A stretch of 64,000 nt of DNA from CAYJEO01 sp044432805 (GTDB lineage: Bacteria; Bacillota_I; Bacilli_A; RF39; UBA660). Shown here in pieces: positions 42,838 through 52,336 of the stretch. The notes below the pieces were generated by a model that saw nothing but the letters and a program-made list of their open reading frames with translations, ran no database searches and had not been told where the DNA came from. Within the stretch, counting starts at the first letter, position 1; every line of letters begins with the position of its first letter. Where the stretch lies: positions 51,434 through 115,433 of the forward strand of contig JAWXUI010000003.1 in the NCBI GenBank assembly GCA_044432805.1, read 5' to 3'. The position numbers and the translations under genes were made by a program.

Positions 42838-43671
42838 ATGGCTATAAAAACATATAAAGCAATGACAAATGGTACTCGTGGGATGTCAACATTAATAAAT
42901 GATGAAATCACAAGTACAACTCCTGAAAAATCACTTCTTGTAACATTAAAGAAAAAAGGTGGACGTAATAACCAAGGTAAAATAACAGTTAGACACCGTG
43001 GTGGTGGAGCAAAAAGAAAATACCGTATCATTGATTACAATAGAACAAAAGATGGTGTGGCAGGGAATGTTGCTACTATCGAATACGATCCAAACAGAAC
43101 AGCAAATATCGCTTTAATTAAATATACTGACGGAACTAAAACTTATATATTAGCTCCAAAAGGTTTAAAAGTTGGGCAAAAAATAGAAAGTGGAGATAAA
43201 GCTGACATAATTGTTGGTAACAATCTTCCATTAATTAACATTCCTGAAGGTACAGTTGTTCACAACGTGGAATTAATTCCAGGACGTGGTGGTAAAATGG
43301 CTCGTAGCGCAGGTTCTAGTGTACAAATATTAGGACGTGAAGGAAACCATACATTATTAAGACTTACTAGTGGTGAAGTTCGTAAAGTATTAAGTGCTTG
43401 TCGTGCAACTATTGGTGAAGTTGGAAATGCAGATCATGAATTAGTTAGTATTGGTAAAGCTGGTCGTAAAAGACACATGGGTATTAAACCAACAGTTCGT
43501 GGTTCTGTTATGAACCCTAATGACCATCCACATGGTGGAGGAGAAGGTCGCGCTCCAATCGGACGTAAAGGGCCAGTTACTCCTTGGGGTAAACCAGCAT
43601 TAGGATATAAGACACGTAGCAAGAAAAAATCTTCAAATAAATTAATTGTACGTCGTCGTAAAACTAAATAG
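42838..43671 (+). CDS. rplB: 50S ribosomal protein L2
   Basis: 277 aa; GRNNQGKITVRHRGGGAKRKYR and the C-terminal VRGSVMNPNDHPHGGGEGRAPIG with the catalytic-centre His. Full length. Confidence 0.98.
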   Translation: MAIKTYKAMTNGTRGMSTLINDEITSTTPEKSLLVTLKKKGGRNNQGKITVRHRGGGAKRKYRIIDYNRTKDGVAGNVATIEYDPNRTANIALIKYTDGTKTYILAPKGLKVGQKIESGDKADIIVGNNLPLINIPEGTVVHNVELIPGRGGKMARSAGSSVQILGREGNHTLLRLTSGEVRKVLSACRATIGEVGNADHELVSIGKAGRKRHMGIKPTVRGSVMNPNDHPHGGGEGRAPIGRKGPVTPWGKPALGYKTRSKKKSSNKLIVRRRKTK

Positions 43672-43689
43672 TGAAAGGAAGATTTAAAA

Positions 43690-43962
43690 ATGGCTAGAAG
43701 TTTAAAAAAAGGACCTTATGTTGCAGATCATTTAATGAAAAAAGTAGAAAAGGTTAACAAAGCTGAAAAAAAAGAAGTTATTAAAACTTGGTCTCGCCGT
43801 TCAACAATTTTCCCTAATTTTATAGGATTAACATTTGCAGTACATAACGGGAAAGAATTTATTCCTGTTTATGTTACTGAAGATATGGTTGGTCATAAAT
43901 TAGGTGAATTTGTTCCAACACGTAAATTTGGTGGACATGGTGACGACAAAAAAGGTAAATAA
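43690..43962 (+). CDS. rpsS: 30S ribosomal protein S19
   Basis: 90 aa; MARSLKKGPYVADHLMKK start and GHKLGEFVPTRKFGGH. Standard position after rplB. Confidence 0.98.
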   Translation: MARSLKKGPYVADHLMKKVEKVNKAEKKEVIKTWSRRSTIFPNFIGLTFAVHNGKEFIPVYVTEDMVGHKLGEFVPTRKFGGHGDDKKGK

Positions 43963-43987
43963 GTGATTACCAGGAAGGAGGACTAAA

Positions 43988-44323
43988 ATGGAAGCAAAAG
44001 CGATAGCAAAAACAGTAAGAGTTGCGCCTCGTAAAGCCCGTTTAGTTATAGATTTAATTCGTTCAAAAGATGTTGTTGAAGCGGATAAAATATTAGCAAA
44101 TATCAATAAAGAATCTGCTAGATTAATTCGTAAAGTATTAACATCTGCTGTAGCGAATGCTGAAAACAACTTAAATTTAGATAAAACTAAATTAATAGTT
44201 AAAGAAGCATATATTAATGAAGGTCAAACAATGAAAAGAATGAAATTTGGTTCTCGTGGACACGTAGATCCAATTAAAAAAAGAACAAGTCATATAACTG
44301 TAATAGTTAGTGAATCAAAATAA
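43988..44323 (+). CDS. rplV: 50S ribosomal protein L22
   Basis: 111 aa; RVAPRKARLVIDLIR and tunnel-loop region KRMKFGSRGHVDPIKKRTSHI. Follows rpsS with an AGGAGGA site. Confidence 0.98.
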   Translation: MEAKAIAKTVRVAPRKARLVIDLIRSKDVVEADKILANINKESARLIRKVLTSAVANAENNLNLDKTKLIVKEAYINEGQTMKRMKFGSRGHVDPIKKRTSHITVIVSESK

Positions 44324-44339
44324 GTGAGGAGGAGTACTA

Positions 44340-45020
44340 ATGGGTCAAAAAGTTAGTCCAGTCGGTCTTAGAATGGGAATCAATAAAACTTGGGAATCTA
44401 AATGGTTTGCAGAAAATAAAGATTTTGCTAAATTTTTAAATAACGATGTTCAAATCCGTAAATTTTTAACAAAAAAATTAAAAGATGCATCAGTTTCAAG
44501 TATTATTATTGAAAGAAATCCTAAGAAGACTGAAGTAATTATCAATACAGCAAAACCAGGTGTAGTAATTGGACATGGTGGAGATGAAATTGAAAAATTA
44601 AAAAAACAATTATCGAAATTAGTAAATGAAGATGTACAAATTTCTATTATGGAAATCAAAACTCCAGATTTAGATGCAGCGCTAGTAGCTGAAAACATTG
44701 CACATCAAATAGAAAACCGTGTTTCATTTAGAATTGCACAAAAAAGAGCAATTAGAAACACAATGAAAGCAGGAGCAAAAGGAATTAAAACTTTAGTATC
44801 TGGACGTCTTGGTGGAGCTGATATAGCTCGTGGCGAAGGATATACAGAAGGAACAATTCCACTTCATACTTTAAGAGCAGATATAGATTATGCTCACAAA
44901 GAAGCTGATACAACTTATGGTAAAATCGGTGTTAAAGTATGGATTTATAAAGGAGAAATCCTTCCTGAGAAAACAAACAAGGGAGGTAATGTAGATGGCC
45001 GTAATTCCAAAAAGAACTAA
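44340..45020 (+). CDS. rpsC: 30S ribosomal protein S3
   Basis: 226 aa; MGQKVSPVGLRMGINKTWESKW start, KH domain (KPGVVIGHGGDEIEKLKKQL). Overlaps rplP by 26 bases. Confidence 0.98.
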   Translation: MGQKVSPVGLRMGINKTWESKWFAENKDFAKFLNNDVQIRKFLTKKLKDASVSSIIIERNPKKTEVIINTAKPGVVIGHGGDEIEKLKKQLSKLVNEDVQISIMEIKTPDLDAALVAENIAHQIENRVSFRIAQKRAIRNTMKAGAKGIKTLVSGRLGGADIARGEGYTEGTIPLHTLRADIDYAHKEADTTYGKIGVKVWIYKGEILPEKTNKGGNVDGRNSKKN

Positions 45021-45426
45021 GTACCGTAGACCACACCGTTTATCTTATGAAGGTAAATCAAGAGGTAATACTGAACTTCATTTCGGTGAATATGGGTTAA
45101 TGGCTATGGAAGGTGCTTATATTACACAACAACAAATAGAAGCAGCTCGTGTAGCTATGACACGTTATATGAAACGTGGAGGAAAAGTATGGATTAATAT
45201 TTTCCCACATCTTTCATTAACAAAAATTCCTTTAGAAACTCGTATGGGTAAAGGTAAAGGTCAACCTGAAGTTTGGGTTGCTGTTGTAAAACAAGAAAAA
45301 ATTATGTTTGAAATAGCTGGTGTATCTGAAGAAATAGCACGTGAAGCATTACGTTTAGCTATGCACAAATTACCAATCAAATGTAAATTTGTAAAAAAAG
45401 AAAGTGGTGAAGCTAGTGAAAAATAA
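44995..45426 (+). CDS. rplP: 50S ribosomal protein L16
   Basis: 143 aa; MAVIPKRTKYRRPHR start, RMGKGKGQPEVWVAVV. Helps place tRNA in the A site. Start at an ATG with GGGAGGTAA upstream, inside the end of rpsC. Confidence 0.98.
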   Translation: MAVIPKRTKYRRPHRLSYEGKSRGNTELHFGEYGLMAMEGAYITQQQIEAARVAMTRYMKRGGKVWINIFPHLSLTKIPLETRMGKGKGQPEVWVAVVKQEKIMFEIAGVSEEIAREALRLAMHKLPIKCKFVKKESGEASEK

Positions 45427-45610
45427 TGAATTAAGAAAATTAAGTACAGAAGAATTACTAGCCAAAATCGAAGAATATAAAGAAGAACTATTTAACTTAA
45501 GATTTAGTGCAGCAACAGGTTCGTTAGAAAAACCAGCGCGTATTAATGAATTAAGAAAATTAGTGGCACGTATGAAAACAATCATTCGTGAAAAAGAATT
45601 AGAGAAGTAG
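45416..45610 (+). CDS. rpmC: 50S ribosomal protein L29
   Basis: 64 aa; LRKLSTEELLAKIEEYKEEL and ARINELRKLVARMKTIIRE. A GTG start at 45416 is chosen: GGTGA lies 5 bases upstream and the product then begins MKNNELRKL, like other L29. It overlaps the rplP stop by 11 bases. Earlier GTG codons (45404, 45407) overlap the ribosome site. Confidence 0.93.
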   Translation: MKNNELRKLSTEELLAKIEEYKEELFNLRFSAATGSLEKPARINELRKLVARMKTIIREKELEK

Positions 45611-45619
45611 GAGGAAACT

Positions 45620-45877
45620 ATGGAAAATAAAAATCGTGAATTTGTTGGTCGTGTAGTAAGCGACAAAAATGAAAAAACTATTACAGTATTAGTGGAATCT
45701 TATACAAAAGATTCTTTATATCACAAACGTGTTAAAAGCTCAAAAAAATATACTGCTCATGACGAAAAAAACGAAGCTAAAATTGGAGATGTAGTGCGTA
45801 TTGTAGAAACAAGACCATTATCAAAAATGAAAAGATATCGCTTAGTTGAAATCGTAGAAAAAGCAATTATCTTATAA
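45620..45877 (+). CDS. rpsQ: 30S ribosomal protein S17
   Basis: 85 aa; REFVGRVVSDKNEKTITVLVE and YTAHDEKNEAKIGDVVRIVETRPLSK. Standard place. Confidence 0.98.
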   Translation: MENKNREFVGRVVSDKNEKTITVLVESYTKDSLYHKRVKSSKKYTAHDEKNEAKIGDVVRIVETRPLSKMKRYRLVEIVEKAIIL

Positions 45878-45904
45878 TTGTACTCGAAAAAGGAGGATTA
45901 AAAA

Positions 45905-46273
45905 ATGGTTCAACAACAATCTATGTTAAAAGTTGCTGATAATTCAGGTGCTCGTGAACTTATGGTTATACGTGTTCTTGGTGGAAGCAAAGTAAAAACA
46001 GGAAACATTGGGGACATAGTCGTAGGGACTGTCAAAAAATCACTTCCAAACGGAACAGTAACTTCTGGTAAAGTAGTTAAAGCTGTTATCGTAAGAAGTA
46101 AACAAGGTCTAAAAAGAGAAGATGGAACATATATCAAATTTGATGATAATGCTTGCGTTATTATTAAAGATGATAAAAGTCCAGTCGGAACTCGTGTATT
46201 TGGACCAGTGGCGCGTGAATTACGTGACCGTGAATATATGAAAATTGTATCACTTGCTAAAGAAGTGCTATAA
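45905..46273 (+). CDS. rplN: 50S ribosomal protein L14
   Basis: 122 aa; MVQQQSMLKVADNSGAREL start and GTRVFGPVARELRDREYMKIVSLA end. First of the spc block. Confidence 0.98.
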   Translation: MVQQQSMLKVADNSGARELMVIRVLGGSKVKTGNIGDIVVGTVKKSLPNGTVTSGKVVKAVIVRSKQGLKREDGTYIKFDDNACVIIKDDKSPVGTRVFGPVARELRDREYMKIVSLAKEVL

Positions 46274-46291
46274 TCGAAAGGATGTTAAAAC

Positions 46292-46600
46292 ATGAACTTT
46301 AAAAATGGAGATAAAGTAGTTGTTATAGCAGGTAAAGATAAAGGGAAAAGTGGAAACATAACTAAAGTTTTAAGAGAAGAAAACAAAGTTATCGTAAGTG
46401 GAATTAACGTTGTTACAAAACACGTTAAACCAACAGGTAATCAACCAGGACAAAAAGTAACAGTTGATTCACCTATCCATGCTTCAAACGTAATGATTGA
46501 AGATCCAAAAACAAAAAAACCTACTAGAATAGGACATACTACAGATAAAGCAGGAAAAAAAGTTAGAGTAACTAAAAAATCTAACGAAATCTTGAAATAA
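46292..46600 (+). CDS. rplX: 50S ribosomal protein L24
   Basis: 102 aa; KOW motif GDKVVVIAGKDKGKSGNI. Early assembly protein. Confidence 0.98.
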   Translation: MNFKNGDKVVVIAGKDKGKSGNITKVLREENKVIVSGINVVTKHVKPTGNQPGQKVTVDSPIHASNVMIEDPKTKKPTRIGHTTDKAGKKVRVTKKSNEILK

Positions 46601-46618
46601 GAAAGAAGGAGGGATATT

Positions 46619-47158
46619 ATGAACCGCCTAAAAGTGAAATATAATAATGAAATCGCACCAAGTTTAAAAGAAAAATTTTCTTACAAAGGTACGATGGAAA
46701 TACCAAAACTAGATAAAATAGTTATAAACATTGGTGTAGGTGATGCTACTAATAATTCTAAATTAATTGATGCTGCAATAGCAGATTTAGAAATTATTAC
46801 AGGGCAAAAAGCTGTTCCAACTAAAGCAAAAAAAGCGATTGCTGGATTTAAATTAAGAGAAGGTCAAGCTATCGGTTGTAAAGTTACATTACGTGGAGAA
46901 AAAATGTACAACTTTTTAGATAAATTAATTAGTGTAACATTACCACGTGTAAGAGACTTTAGAGGAATATCTCCTAGATCATTTGATGGTAGAGGAAATT
47001 ATACTTTGGGATTAACAGAACAATTAATATTTTCAGAAATTGAATACGATAACGTAGTAAAAGTTCGTGGAATGGATATTGTTTTTGTTACAACTGCTAA
47101 AACTAATGAAGAAGCTTATAGCTTATTAAAAGGTTTTGGTATGCCATTTAAGAAATAG
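46619..47158 (+). CDS. rplE: 50S ribosomal protein L5
   Basis: 179 aa; IPKLDKIVINIGVGDA and SPRSFDGRGNYTLGL. Binds 5S rRNA. Confidence 0.98.
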   Translation: MNRLKVKYNNEIAPSLKEKFSYKGTMEIPKLDKIVINIGVGDATNNSKLIDAAIADLEIITGQKAVPTKAKKAIAGFKLREGQAIGCKVTLRGEKMYNFLDKLISVTLPRVRDFRGISPRSFDGRGNYTLGLTEQLIFSEIEYDNVVKVRGMDIVFVTTAKTNEEAYSLLKGFGMPFKK

Positions 47159-47167
47159 GAGGATACT

Positions 47168-47353
47168 ATGGCTAAAACAAGCATGAAAGTAAAAGCTAGT
47201 CGTAAACCTAAATTTAAAGTACGTGAGTATACTCGTTGTCAAAGATGTGGTAGACCACACGCAGTACTTAAAAAATATGGAATTTGCCGTATTTGCTTTA
47301 GAGAATTAGCTTACAAAGGACAAATACCAGGAATGAAGAAATCAAGCTGGTAG
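47168..47353 (+). CDS. rpsN: 30S ribosomal protein S14, zinc-binding type Z
   Basis: 61 aa with two CxxC pairs (CQRCGRPHA and CRICFRELA), the zinc form typical of Gram-positives. Confidence 0.98.
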   Translation: MAKTSMKVKASRKPKFKVREYTRCQRCGRPHAVLKKYGICRICFRELAYKGQIPGMKKSSW

Positions 47354-47369
47354 TGAAGGGAGGATATAT

Positions 47370-47768
47370 ATGAACGTTACAGATCCAATTGCAGATATGC
47401 TTACAAGAATTCGTAATGCAAATCAAATGCGATATAAAGAAGTTGAAGTACCCGCTTCAAAACTTAAACTAGAAGTAGCTAGAATATTAAAAGAACAAGG
47501 ATTCGTTAGTGATTACAAAATTACTAAAGGAACTGTTAATGATACAATTGTATTGAATTTAAAATACAGTGAGAAAAAAGAACGTGTAATAACTGGATTA
47601 AAGAGAATATCAAAACCAGGATTACGTGTTTATGTTAAAGCAACAGAAGTACCAAAAGTATTAAATGGACTTGGAATTGCAATTATTTCAACATCGAAAG
47701 GTGTTATGACAGATAAAGAAGCAAGAGCTAATTCACTTGGTGGAGAAGTTTTAGCTTATGTTTGGTAG
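47370..47768 (+). CDS. rpsH: 30S ribosomal protein S8
   Basis: 132 aa; DPIADMLTRIRNAN start and GIAIISTSKGVMTDKEA. In many bacteria a translational regulator of the spc genes. Confidence 0.98.
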   Translation: MNVTDPIADMLTRIRNANQMRYKEVEVPASKLKLEVARILKEQGFVSDYKITKGTVNDTIVLNLKYSEKKERVITGLKRISKPGLRVYVKATEVPKVLNGLGIAIISTSKGVMTDKEARANSLGGEVLAYVW

Positions 47769-47784
47769 AGAGTGAGGATTTTAA

Positions 47785-48318
47785 ATGAGTCGTATAGGTA
47801 ATAGAATAATTACAATACCATCAAATGTTACTGTAACAGTAGATGGTACTACGGTTTTGGTTAAAGGTCCAAAAGGAGAACTTTCTACTGAAATCAATAA
47901 AAATATAACTGTAGTTATCACAGAAAACGAATTAAAATTAGAAAGAAAAAATGATAATTTTAAAAAGTTTCATGGAACTGCAAACGCTAATATTACTAAC
48001 ATGATAGTTGGTGTTACTGAAGGTTTTGAAAAAAAACTAGAAGCAGTAGGTGTAGGATACCGTTTTACTATTAAAGGAAATACTTTAGTAGTAGCAGCAG
48101 GTTATTCACATCCAGTTGAAATGGAAGTTCCAACTGGAATTGCTATTGAATCGCCAAGTAATACAGAATTAACAATCAAAGGTTGTGACAAATGTCAAGT
48201 TGGTCAATTTGCAGCTGAAGTTAGAGAAATTAGAAGACCAGAACCTTATAAAGGTAAAGGTATTCGTTATGCTGGTGAAGTTATTATCCGTAAAGTTGGT
48301 AAAAAAGCTGGTAAATAA
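47785..48318 (+). CDS. rplF: 50S ribosomal protein L6
   Basis: 177 aa; SRIGNRIITIPSNVTV start and the end block RRPEPYKGKGIRYAGE. Confidence 0.98.
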   Translation: MSRIGNRIITIPSNVTVTVDGTTVLVKGPKGELSTEINKNITVVITENELKLERKNDNFKKFHGTANANITNMIVGVTEGFEKKLEAVGVGYRFTIKGNTLVVAAGYSHPVEMEVPTGIAIESPSNTELTIKGCDKCQVGQFAAEVREIRRPEPYKGKGIRYAGEVIIRKVGKKAGK

Positions 48319-48339
48319 TTAAAGTAAAGGAGAATGGAT

Positions 48340-48702
48340 ATGATTAAAAAAGTATCTCGTAATGAAACACGTCTTGCAAGACACGCTCGTGTAAGAAACA
48401 AAATATCTGGAACTACATCAGTACCAAGATTAAACGTGTTTAGATCAAACAAAAACATTTTTGCTCAAATTATCGATGATGAAAATGCAGTTACTTTAGT
48501 TAGTGCCTCTTCAATTGATAAAGATTTAAAAATTGAAAACGGTAGTAATATCGAAGCAGCTAAAAAAGTTGGAGAATTACTTGCTAAAAGAGCAAAAGAA
48601 GCAAAAATAAATAAAGTTACATTTGATAGAGGTGGTTACCTTTATCATGGACGTGTTAAAGCATTAGCAGAAGTAGCACGCGAAAATGGACTAGAATTCT
48701 AA
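48340..48702 (+). CDS. rplR: 50S ribosomal protein L18
   Basis: 120 aa, standard length; RHARVRNKISGT and FDRGGYLYHGRVKALAE. The second ATG (48340) is chosen because AAAGGAG is 7-8 bases upstream; the ATG at 48334 touches the ribosome site. Confidence 0.97.
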   Translation: MIKKVSRNETRLARHARVRNKISGTTSVPRLNVFRSNKNIFAQIIDDENAVTLVSASSIDKDLKIENGSNIEAAKKVGELLAKRAKEAKINKVTFDRGGYLYHGRVKALAEVARENGLEF

Positions 48703-48715
48703 GAGGAGGGTAATT

Positions 48716-49219
48716 ATGGAAAAAACAAGAAGAGAACCACGCCCAAAATTGTTTGAAGAAGAAGTTATCAATATTGGTAGAGTTACAAAAGTTAACAAAG
48801 GTGGTCGTACTTTCCGTTTTTCTGCTACAGTTGCTGTAGGAGACAGAAAAGGGCAAGTAGGAATTGGAACTGGTAAAGCAAACGAAGTACCAGATGCAAT
48901 TAAAAAAGCCGTTCAAGCTGCTACTAAAAATGTAGTAAGAGTTTCTGTAGTTGATGGAACAATCCCACATGAAGCAATAGGTGTACAAGGAGCTAGTAAA
49001 GTATTACTTAAACCTGCATCAGCTGGTACTGGAGTTAAAGCCGGTGGACCAGTTAGATCAGTTTTAGAACTTGCTGGTGTTAAAAACATCTTATCAAAAT
49101 CACTTGGTTCAAGTACAAAAGTTAATATGGCAAACGCAACATTAGAAGCGTTAAAATCTCAAAAAACAATCGAACAAGTAGCACAACTACGTGGTATGAA
49201 AGTTGAGGATTTAGTATAA
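48716..49219 (+). CDS. rpsE: 30S ribosomal protein S5
   Basis: 167 aa; VTKVNKGGRTFRFSA and GVQGASKVLLKPASAGTGV. Followed after one base by rplO; rpmD, which usually lies between them, is missing. Confidence 0.98.
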   Translation: MEKTRREPRPKLFEEEVINIGRVTKVNKGGRTFRFSATVAVGDRKGQVGIGTGKANEVPDAIKKAVQAATKNVVRVSVVDGTIPHEAIGVQGASKVLLKPASAGTGVKAGGPVRSVLELAGVKNILSKSLGSSTKVNMANATLEALKSQKTIEQVAQLRGMKVEDLV

Positions 49220-49220
49220 T

Positions 49221-49664
49221 ATGAAATTACATACATTAAGCCCAAATGAAGGGGCAACAAAAACAAGAAAAAGAGTTGGTCGTGGAACAGGTTCTGGACT
49301 AGGTAAAACTAGTGGACGTGGACAAGACGGACAAAAATCAAGAAGTGGTTATAGCCACAAACCTGGATTTGAAGGTGGGCAATTACCTTTATATCGTAGA
49401 TTACCAAAACGTGGATTTTCTAACGCTAAATTTAAAACTAAATATGCAGTAATTAACTTAAGTGATTTAAATAAATTTGAAGATGGAGCTGTAGTAACTC
49501 CTGAATTGTTAAAAAACATGGGAATGTTAAAAAATCAACTAGATGGTGTTAAAGTATTAGGATATGGTACTTTAGAAAAAAAATTAACTGTAAGTGCTAA
49601 TAAATTTTCTGCACTTGCAAAAGAAGAAATAGAAAAATTAGGTGGAAAAGTAGAGGTGATCTAA
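49221..49664 (+). CDS. rplO: 50S ribosomal protein L15
   Basis: 147 aa; MKLHTLSPNEGATKTRKRVG start, KSRSGYSHKPGFEGGQLPLYRR-type core. Its ribosome site lies within the end of rpsE. Confidence 0.98.
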   Translation: MKLHTLSPNEGATKTRKRVGRGTGSGLGKTSGRGQDGQKSRSGYSHKPGFEGGQLPLYRRLPKRGFSNAKFKTKYAVINLSDLNKFEDGAVVTPELLKNMGMLKNQLDGVKVLGYGTLEKKLTVSANKFSALAKEEIEKLGGKVEVI

Positions 49665-49665
49665 T

Positions 49666-50934
49666 ATGTTTGCGCAAATTAAGCAAATATTTAATCCCAA
49701 AAATAGAGATTTGTTAAACAAAATCCTATATACATTTGCAGCCTTATTCATATTTAAATTAGGTACTTCAATTGTTGTGCCTGGTTATGATCAAAGTGGT
49801 ATCAATAGTTTAGGATTTCTTGAACTAATAAATATTATGGGTGGTGGAGCACTAGAGCAATTTTCAATATTTGCGCTAGGAGTAATGCCATATATAACAG
49901 CTTCAATTATTATGCAACTAATTCAAATGCTAGAGGTTATTCCTTATTTGACTGAACTTTCAAAACAAGGAGCAACAGGTAGAAATAAATTAAATTCAAT
50001 AACTAGATGTGTTGGTATAGGTTTAGCGTTTATACAGGGGTATATGATTTCATTTACATTTGTTCCAAACGGAGACCCAATACAACTACTTCAATTTTCA
50101 TTAGTGCTTACAGCAGGAACTGCTTTCCTACTTTGGTTAGGAGATCAAATTACTGCAAAAGGCATCGGAAATGGTATATCATTAATAATTATGGCTGGAA
50201 TTATTTCAACACTACCAAGCATGTTTGTAAGTGCTTATGATAGCATCGTAAACGGTTTGAGTAGTTCACAATTTATGGGAATATTATCTTTTATACTATT
50301 TGTAGTAGCTTATATAGCGATTGTAATTGGAATTATTTTTGAAGAAACTGCTGAAAGAAGAATCCAAGTACAATATGCAAATAAAACAACTGGAACAGTT
50401 GGTGGAAATAAAAGTTATATACCATTTAAATTAAACTCCGCAGGAGTTGTACCTGTAATATTTTCATCAGCACTTATAAGTATTCCAAGTGTTATAGCTG
50501 AATTTATAAATAGTGAAGGATTAGCTACTTTTGTAACTAACTGGATTAATTATACAAGCGTAACTGGATTTATACTTTATGTGTTATTAATTGTAGGATT
50601 TGCATATTTCTATGCATTTATGCAATTAAAACCTCATGATATAGCTGAAAATTTACAAAAAAATGGTGGGTTTATTCCTGGGGTAAGACCTGGAGATGCC
50701 ACTGAAAAGCATATAACTGATATAATCTCAAGACTTACTTTAGTAGGTGCTATATTCATAGCGATACTTGCTGGAATACCAGTTATCTTCGGAACAATTA
50801 CCGGACTTAATTCAATAACACTAGGTGGTACTGGATTATTGATCGTAGTAGGTGTTGCCCTAGAAACTTATCGTCAAATTCAAAGTGAATTAACGACAAG
50901 AGAATATGCAAAAGGAAGAAGACGAAGAGCTTAA
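49666..50934 (+). CDS. secY: Protein translocase subunit SecY
   Basis: Central channel of the Sec translocon (422 aa, ten predicted helices). Motifs: LGVMPYITASIIMQL in TM2, the plug region, IVIGIIFEETAERRIQVQYA loop and KPHDIAENLQKNGGFIPGVRPG. Ends RGRRRRA-like (AKGRRRRA). Overlaps adk by one base. Confidence 0.97.
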   Translation: MFAQIKQIFNPKNRDLLNKILYTFAALFIFKLGTSIVVPGYDQSGINSLGFLELINIMGGGALEQFSIFALGVMPYITASIIMQLIQMLEVIPYLTELSKQGATGRNKLNSITRCVGIGLAFIQGYMISFTFVPNGDPIQLLQFSLVLTAGTAFLLWLGDQITAKGIGNGISLIIMAGIISTLPSMFVSAYDSIVNGLSSSQFMGILSFILFVVAYIAIVIGIIFEETAERRIQVQYANKTTGTVGGNKSYIPFKLNSAGVVPVIFSSALISIPSVIAEFINSEGLATFVTNWINYTSVTGFILYVLLIVGFAYFYAFMQLKPHDIAENLQKNGGFIPGVRPGDATEKHITDIISRLTLVGAIFIAILAGIPVIFGTITGLNSITLGGTGLLIVVGVALETYRQIQSELTTREYAKGRRRRA

Positions 50935-51584
50935 TGAGAGGAATTATATTAATTTCTCCAACAGCCGGAGGCAAAGGTACTTTATCTTCTACTTTAAAAG
51001 AAAAATACAATATACCACATATTTCGATAGGAAATTTGCTAAGAGATGAAATTTCTAGTAAATCAACTATAGGTAATGGAATAAATGAAATTATTGGTAA
51101 AGGTTTATTAGTAAGTGATGAAATAATTTTCAAACTTATAGAAAATCGTTTATCAAATGATGACTGTAAGAAAGGTTATATTCTAGATGGTTTTCCAAGA
51201 ACGATAGACCAAGCAATATTTTATGACGATTTATTAAAAAAATTAAATTTACAAAAAAATATAATTTTTGTATTAGATGTTAAAAAAGAAATATTACAAA
51301 AAAGAATATTAGGACGAGTATCTTGTCCCAACTGTGATGCAGTCTATAATGAATTGATTGAGGAATCAAATCCTAAAGTAAGCGGAATATGTGATAGATG
51401 TCAAACAAAATTATTCAAACGGAATGATGATAATTTAGAATCTTTTGAAACAAAGTTAAATATTTACTACGAGGAATCAAGTAAAATTTTAAAACATTAT
51501 AAAGAAGATTTTGTTGTCATACGTTCTTTAGATTCTAAAGAAATATTAAACGAAGTTAGTATTATTTTAGAAAGGGTGAACTAG
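50934..51584 (+). CDS. adk: Adenylate kinase
   Basis: Converts AMP + ATP to 2 ADP (216 aa, long-lid form). The LID zinc site has four Cys (CPNCDAVYN...CDRCQTKL) and the AMP-binding region is GYILDGFPRTIDQA. Unusual P-loop: SPTAGGKGT instead of the nearly universal G-x-PG-x-GKGT, with the first Gly replaced by Ser and the second by Ala but Lys-Gly-Thr retained. Standard secY-adk-map-infA order. Confidence 0.93.
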   Translation: MRGIILISPTAGGKGTLSSTLKEKYNIPHISIGNLLRDEISSKSTIGNGINEIIGKGLLVSDEIIFKLIENRLSNDDCKKGYILDGFPRTIDQAIFYDDLLKKLNLQKNIIFVLDVKKEILQKRILGRVSCPNCDAVYNELIEESNPKVSGICDRCQTKLFKRNDDNLESFETKLNIYYEESSKILKHYKEDFVVIRSLDSKEILNEVSIILERVN

Positions 51585-51585
51585 T

Positions 51586-52332
51586 ATGATAAATATTAAA
51601 TCACCAAGAGAAATTAATTTGCTAGAAATTGCTGGAGAAATAACTGGAGATACACATAATTTTTTAAAAAGTTATATAAAACCAGGTGTTAGTACAGAAG
51701 AACTAGACAAATTAGCTTATGACTACATAATAAGTCGTGAGTGTACTCCTTCATTTAAAGGATATGGAGGATTTCCTGGATCAATATGTGCATCAGTTAA
51801 TGATGAAGTTGTTCATGGAATTCCTTCTAAACGTATTCTTAAAAAAGGAGATATAATATCTATTGACATTGGTGTTTGTTATAAAGGATATCATGGAGAT
51901 TCAGCTTGGACTTATAAAGTTGGAACTGTATCAAAAGAAAAAGAGTATCTTTTAGAACATACTAAAAATTCTCTATTTGAAGGTCTTTCAAAAGTAAAAG
52001 AAGGAAATAAAATAGGTGATATAGGCGATGCAATAGAACAATATGCTAATAAATATAAATTAGGTATTGTAAAAGAACTAGTTGGACATGGAGTTGGTTC
52101 AAAACTTCATGAAGAACCAGATATTCCAAATTATGGAAAAAAGAACACCGGGCCTCTCTTAAAAGAAGGTATGGTTTTAGCAATTGAACCAATGTTAAAT
52201 TTAGGAACTGCAAATGTTTGCATATTAGATGATGATTGGACAATTGTAACAGAAGATGGAAGTCCGTCAGCGCATTTTGAACATACCGTTCTAGTGCAAA
52301 AAGATGGATATAAAATTTTAACAAAGAGGTGA
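51586..52332 (+). CDS. map: Methionine aminopeptidase, type I
   Basis: Removes initiator Met (248 aa). Metal ligands: SIDIGVCYKGYHGDSAW (two Asp), GHGVGSKLHEEP (His), AIEPMLN (Glu) and the last Glu in PSAHFEHTVLV. Between adk and infA as in Bacillus. Confidence 0.97.
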   Translation: MINIKSPREINLLEIAGEITGDTHNFLKSYIKPGVSTEELDKLAYDYIISRECTPSFKGYGGFPGSICASVNDEVVHGIPSKRILKKGDIISIDIGVCYKGYHGDSAWTYKVGTVSKEKEYLLEHTKNSLFEGLSKVKEGNKIGDIGDAIEQYANKYKLGIVKELVGHGVGSKLHEEPDIPNYGKKNTGPLLKEGMVLAIEPMLNLGTANVCILDDDWTIVTEDGSPSAHFEHTVLVQKDGYKILTKR

Positions 52333-52336
52333 TATT

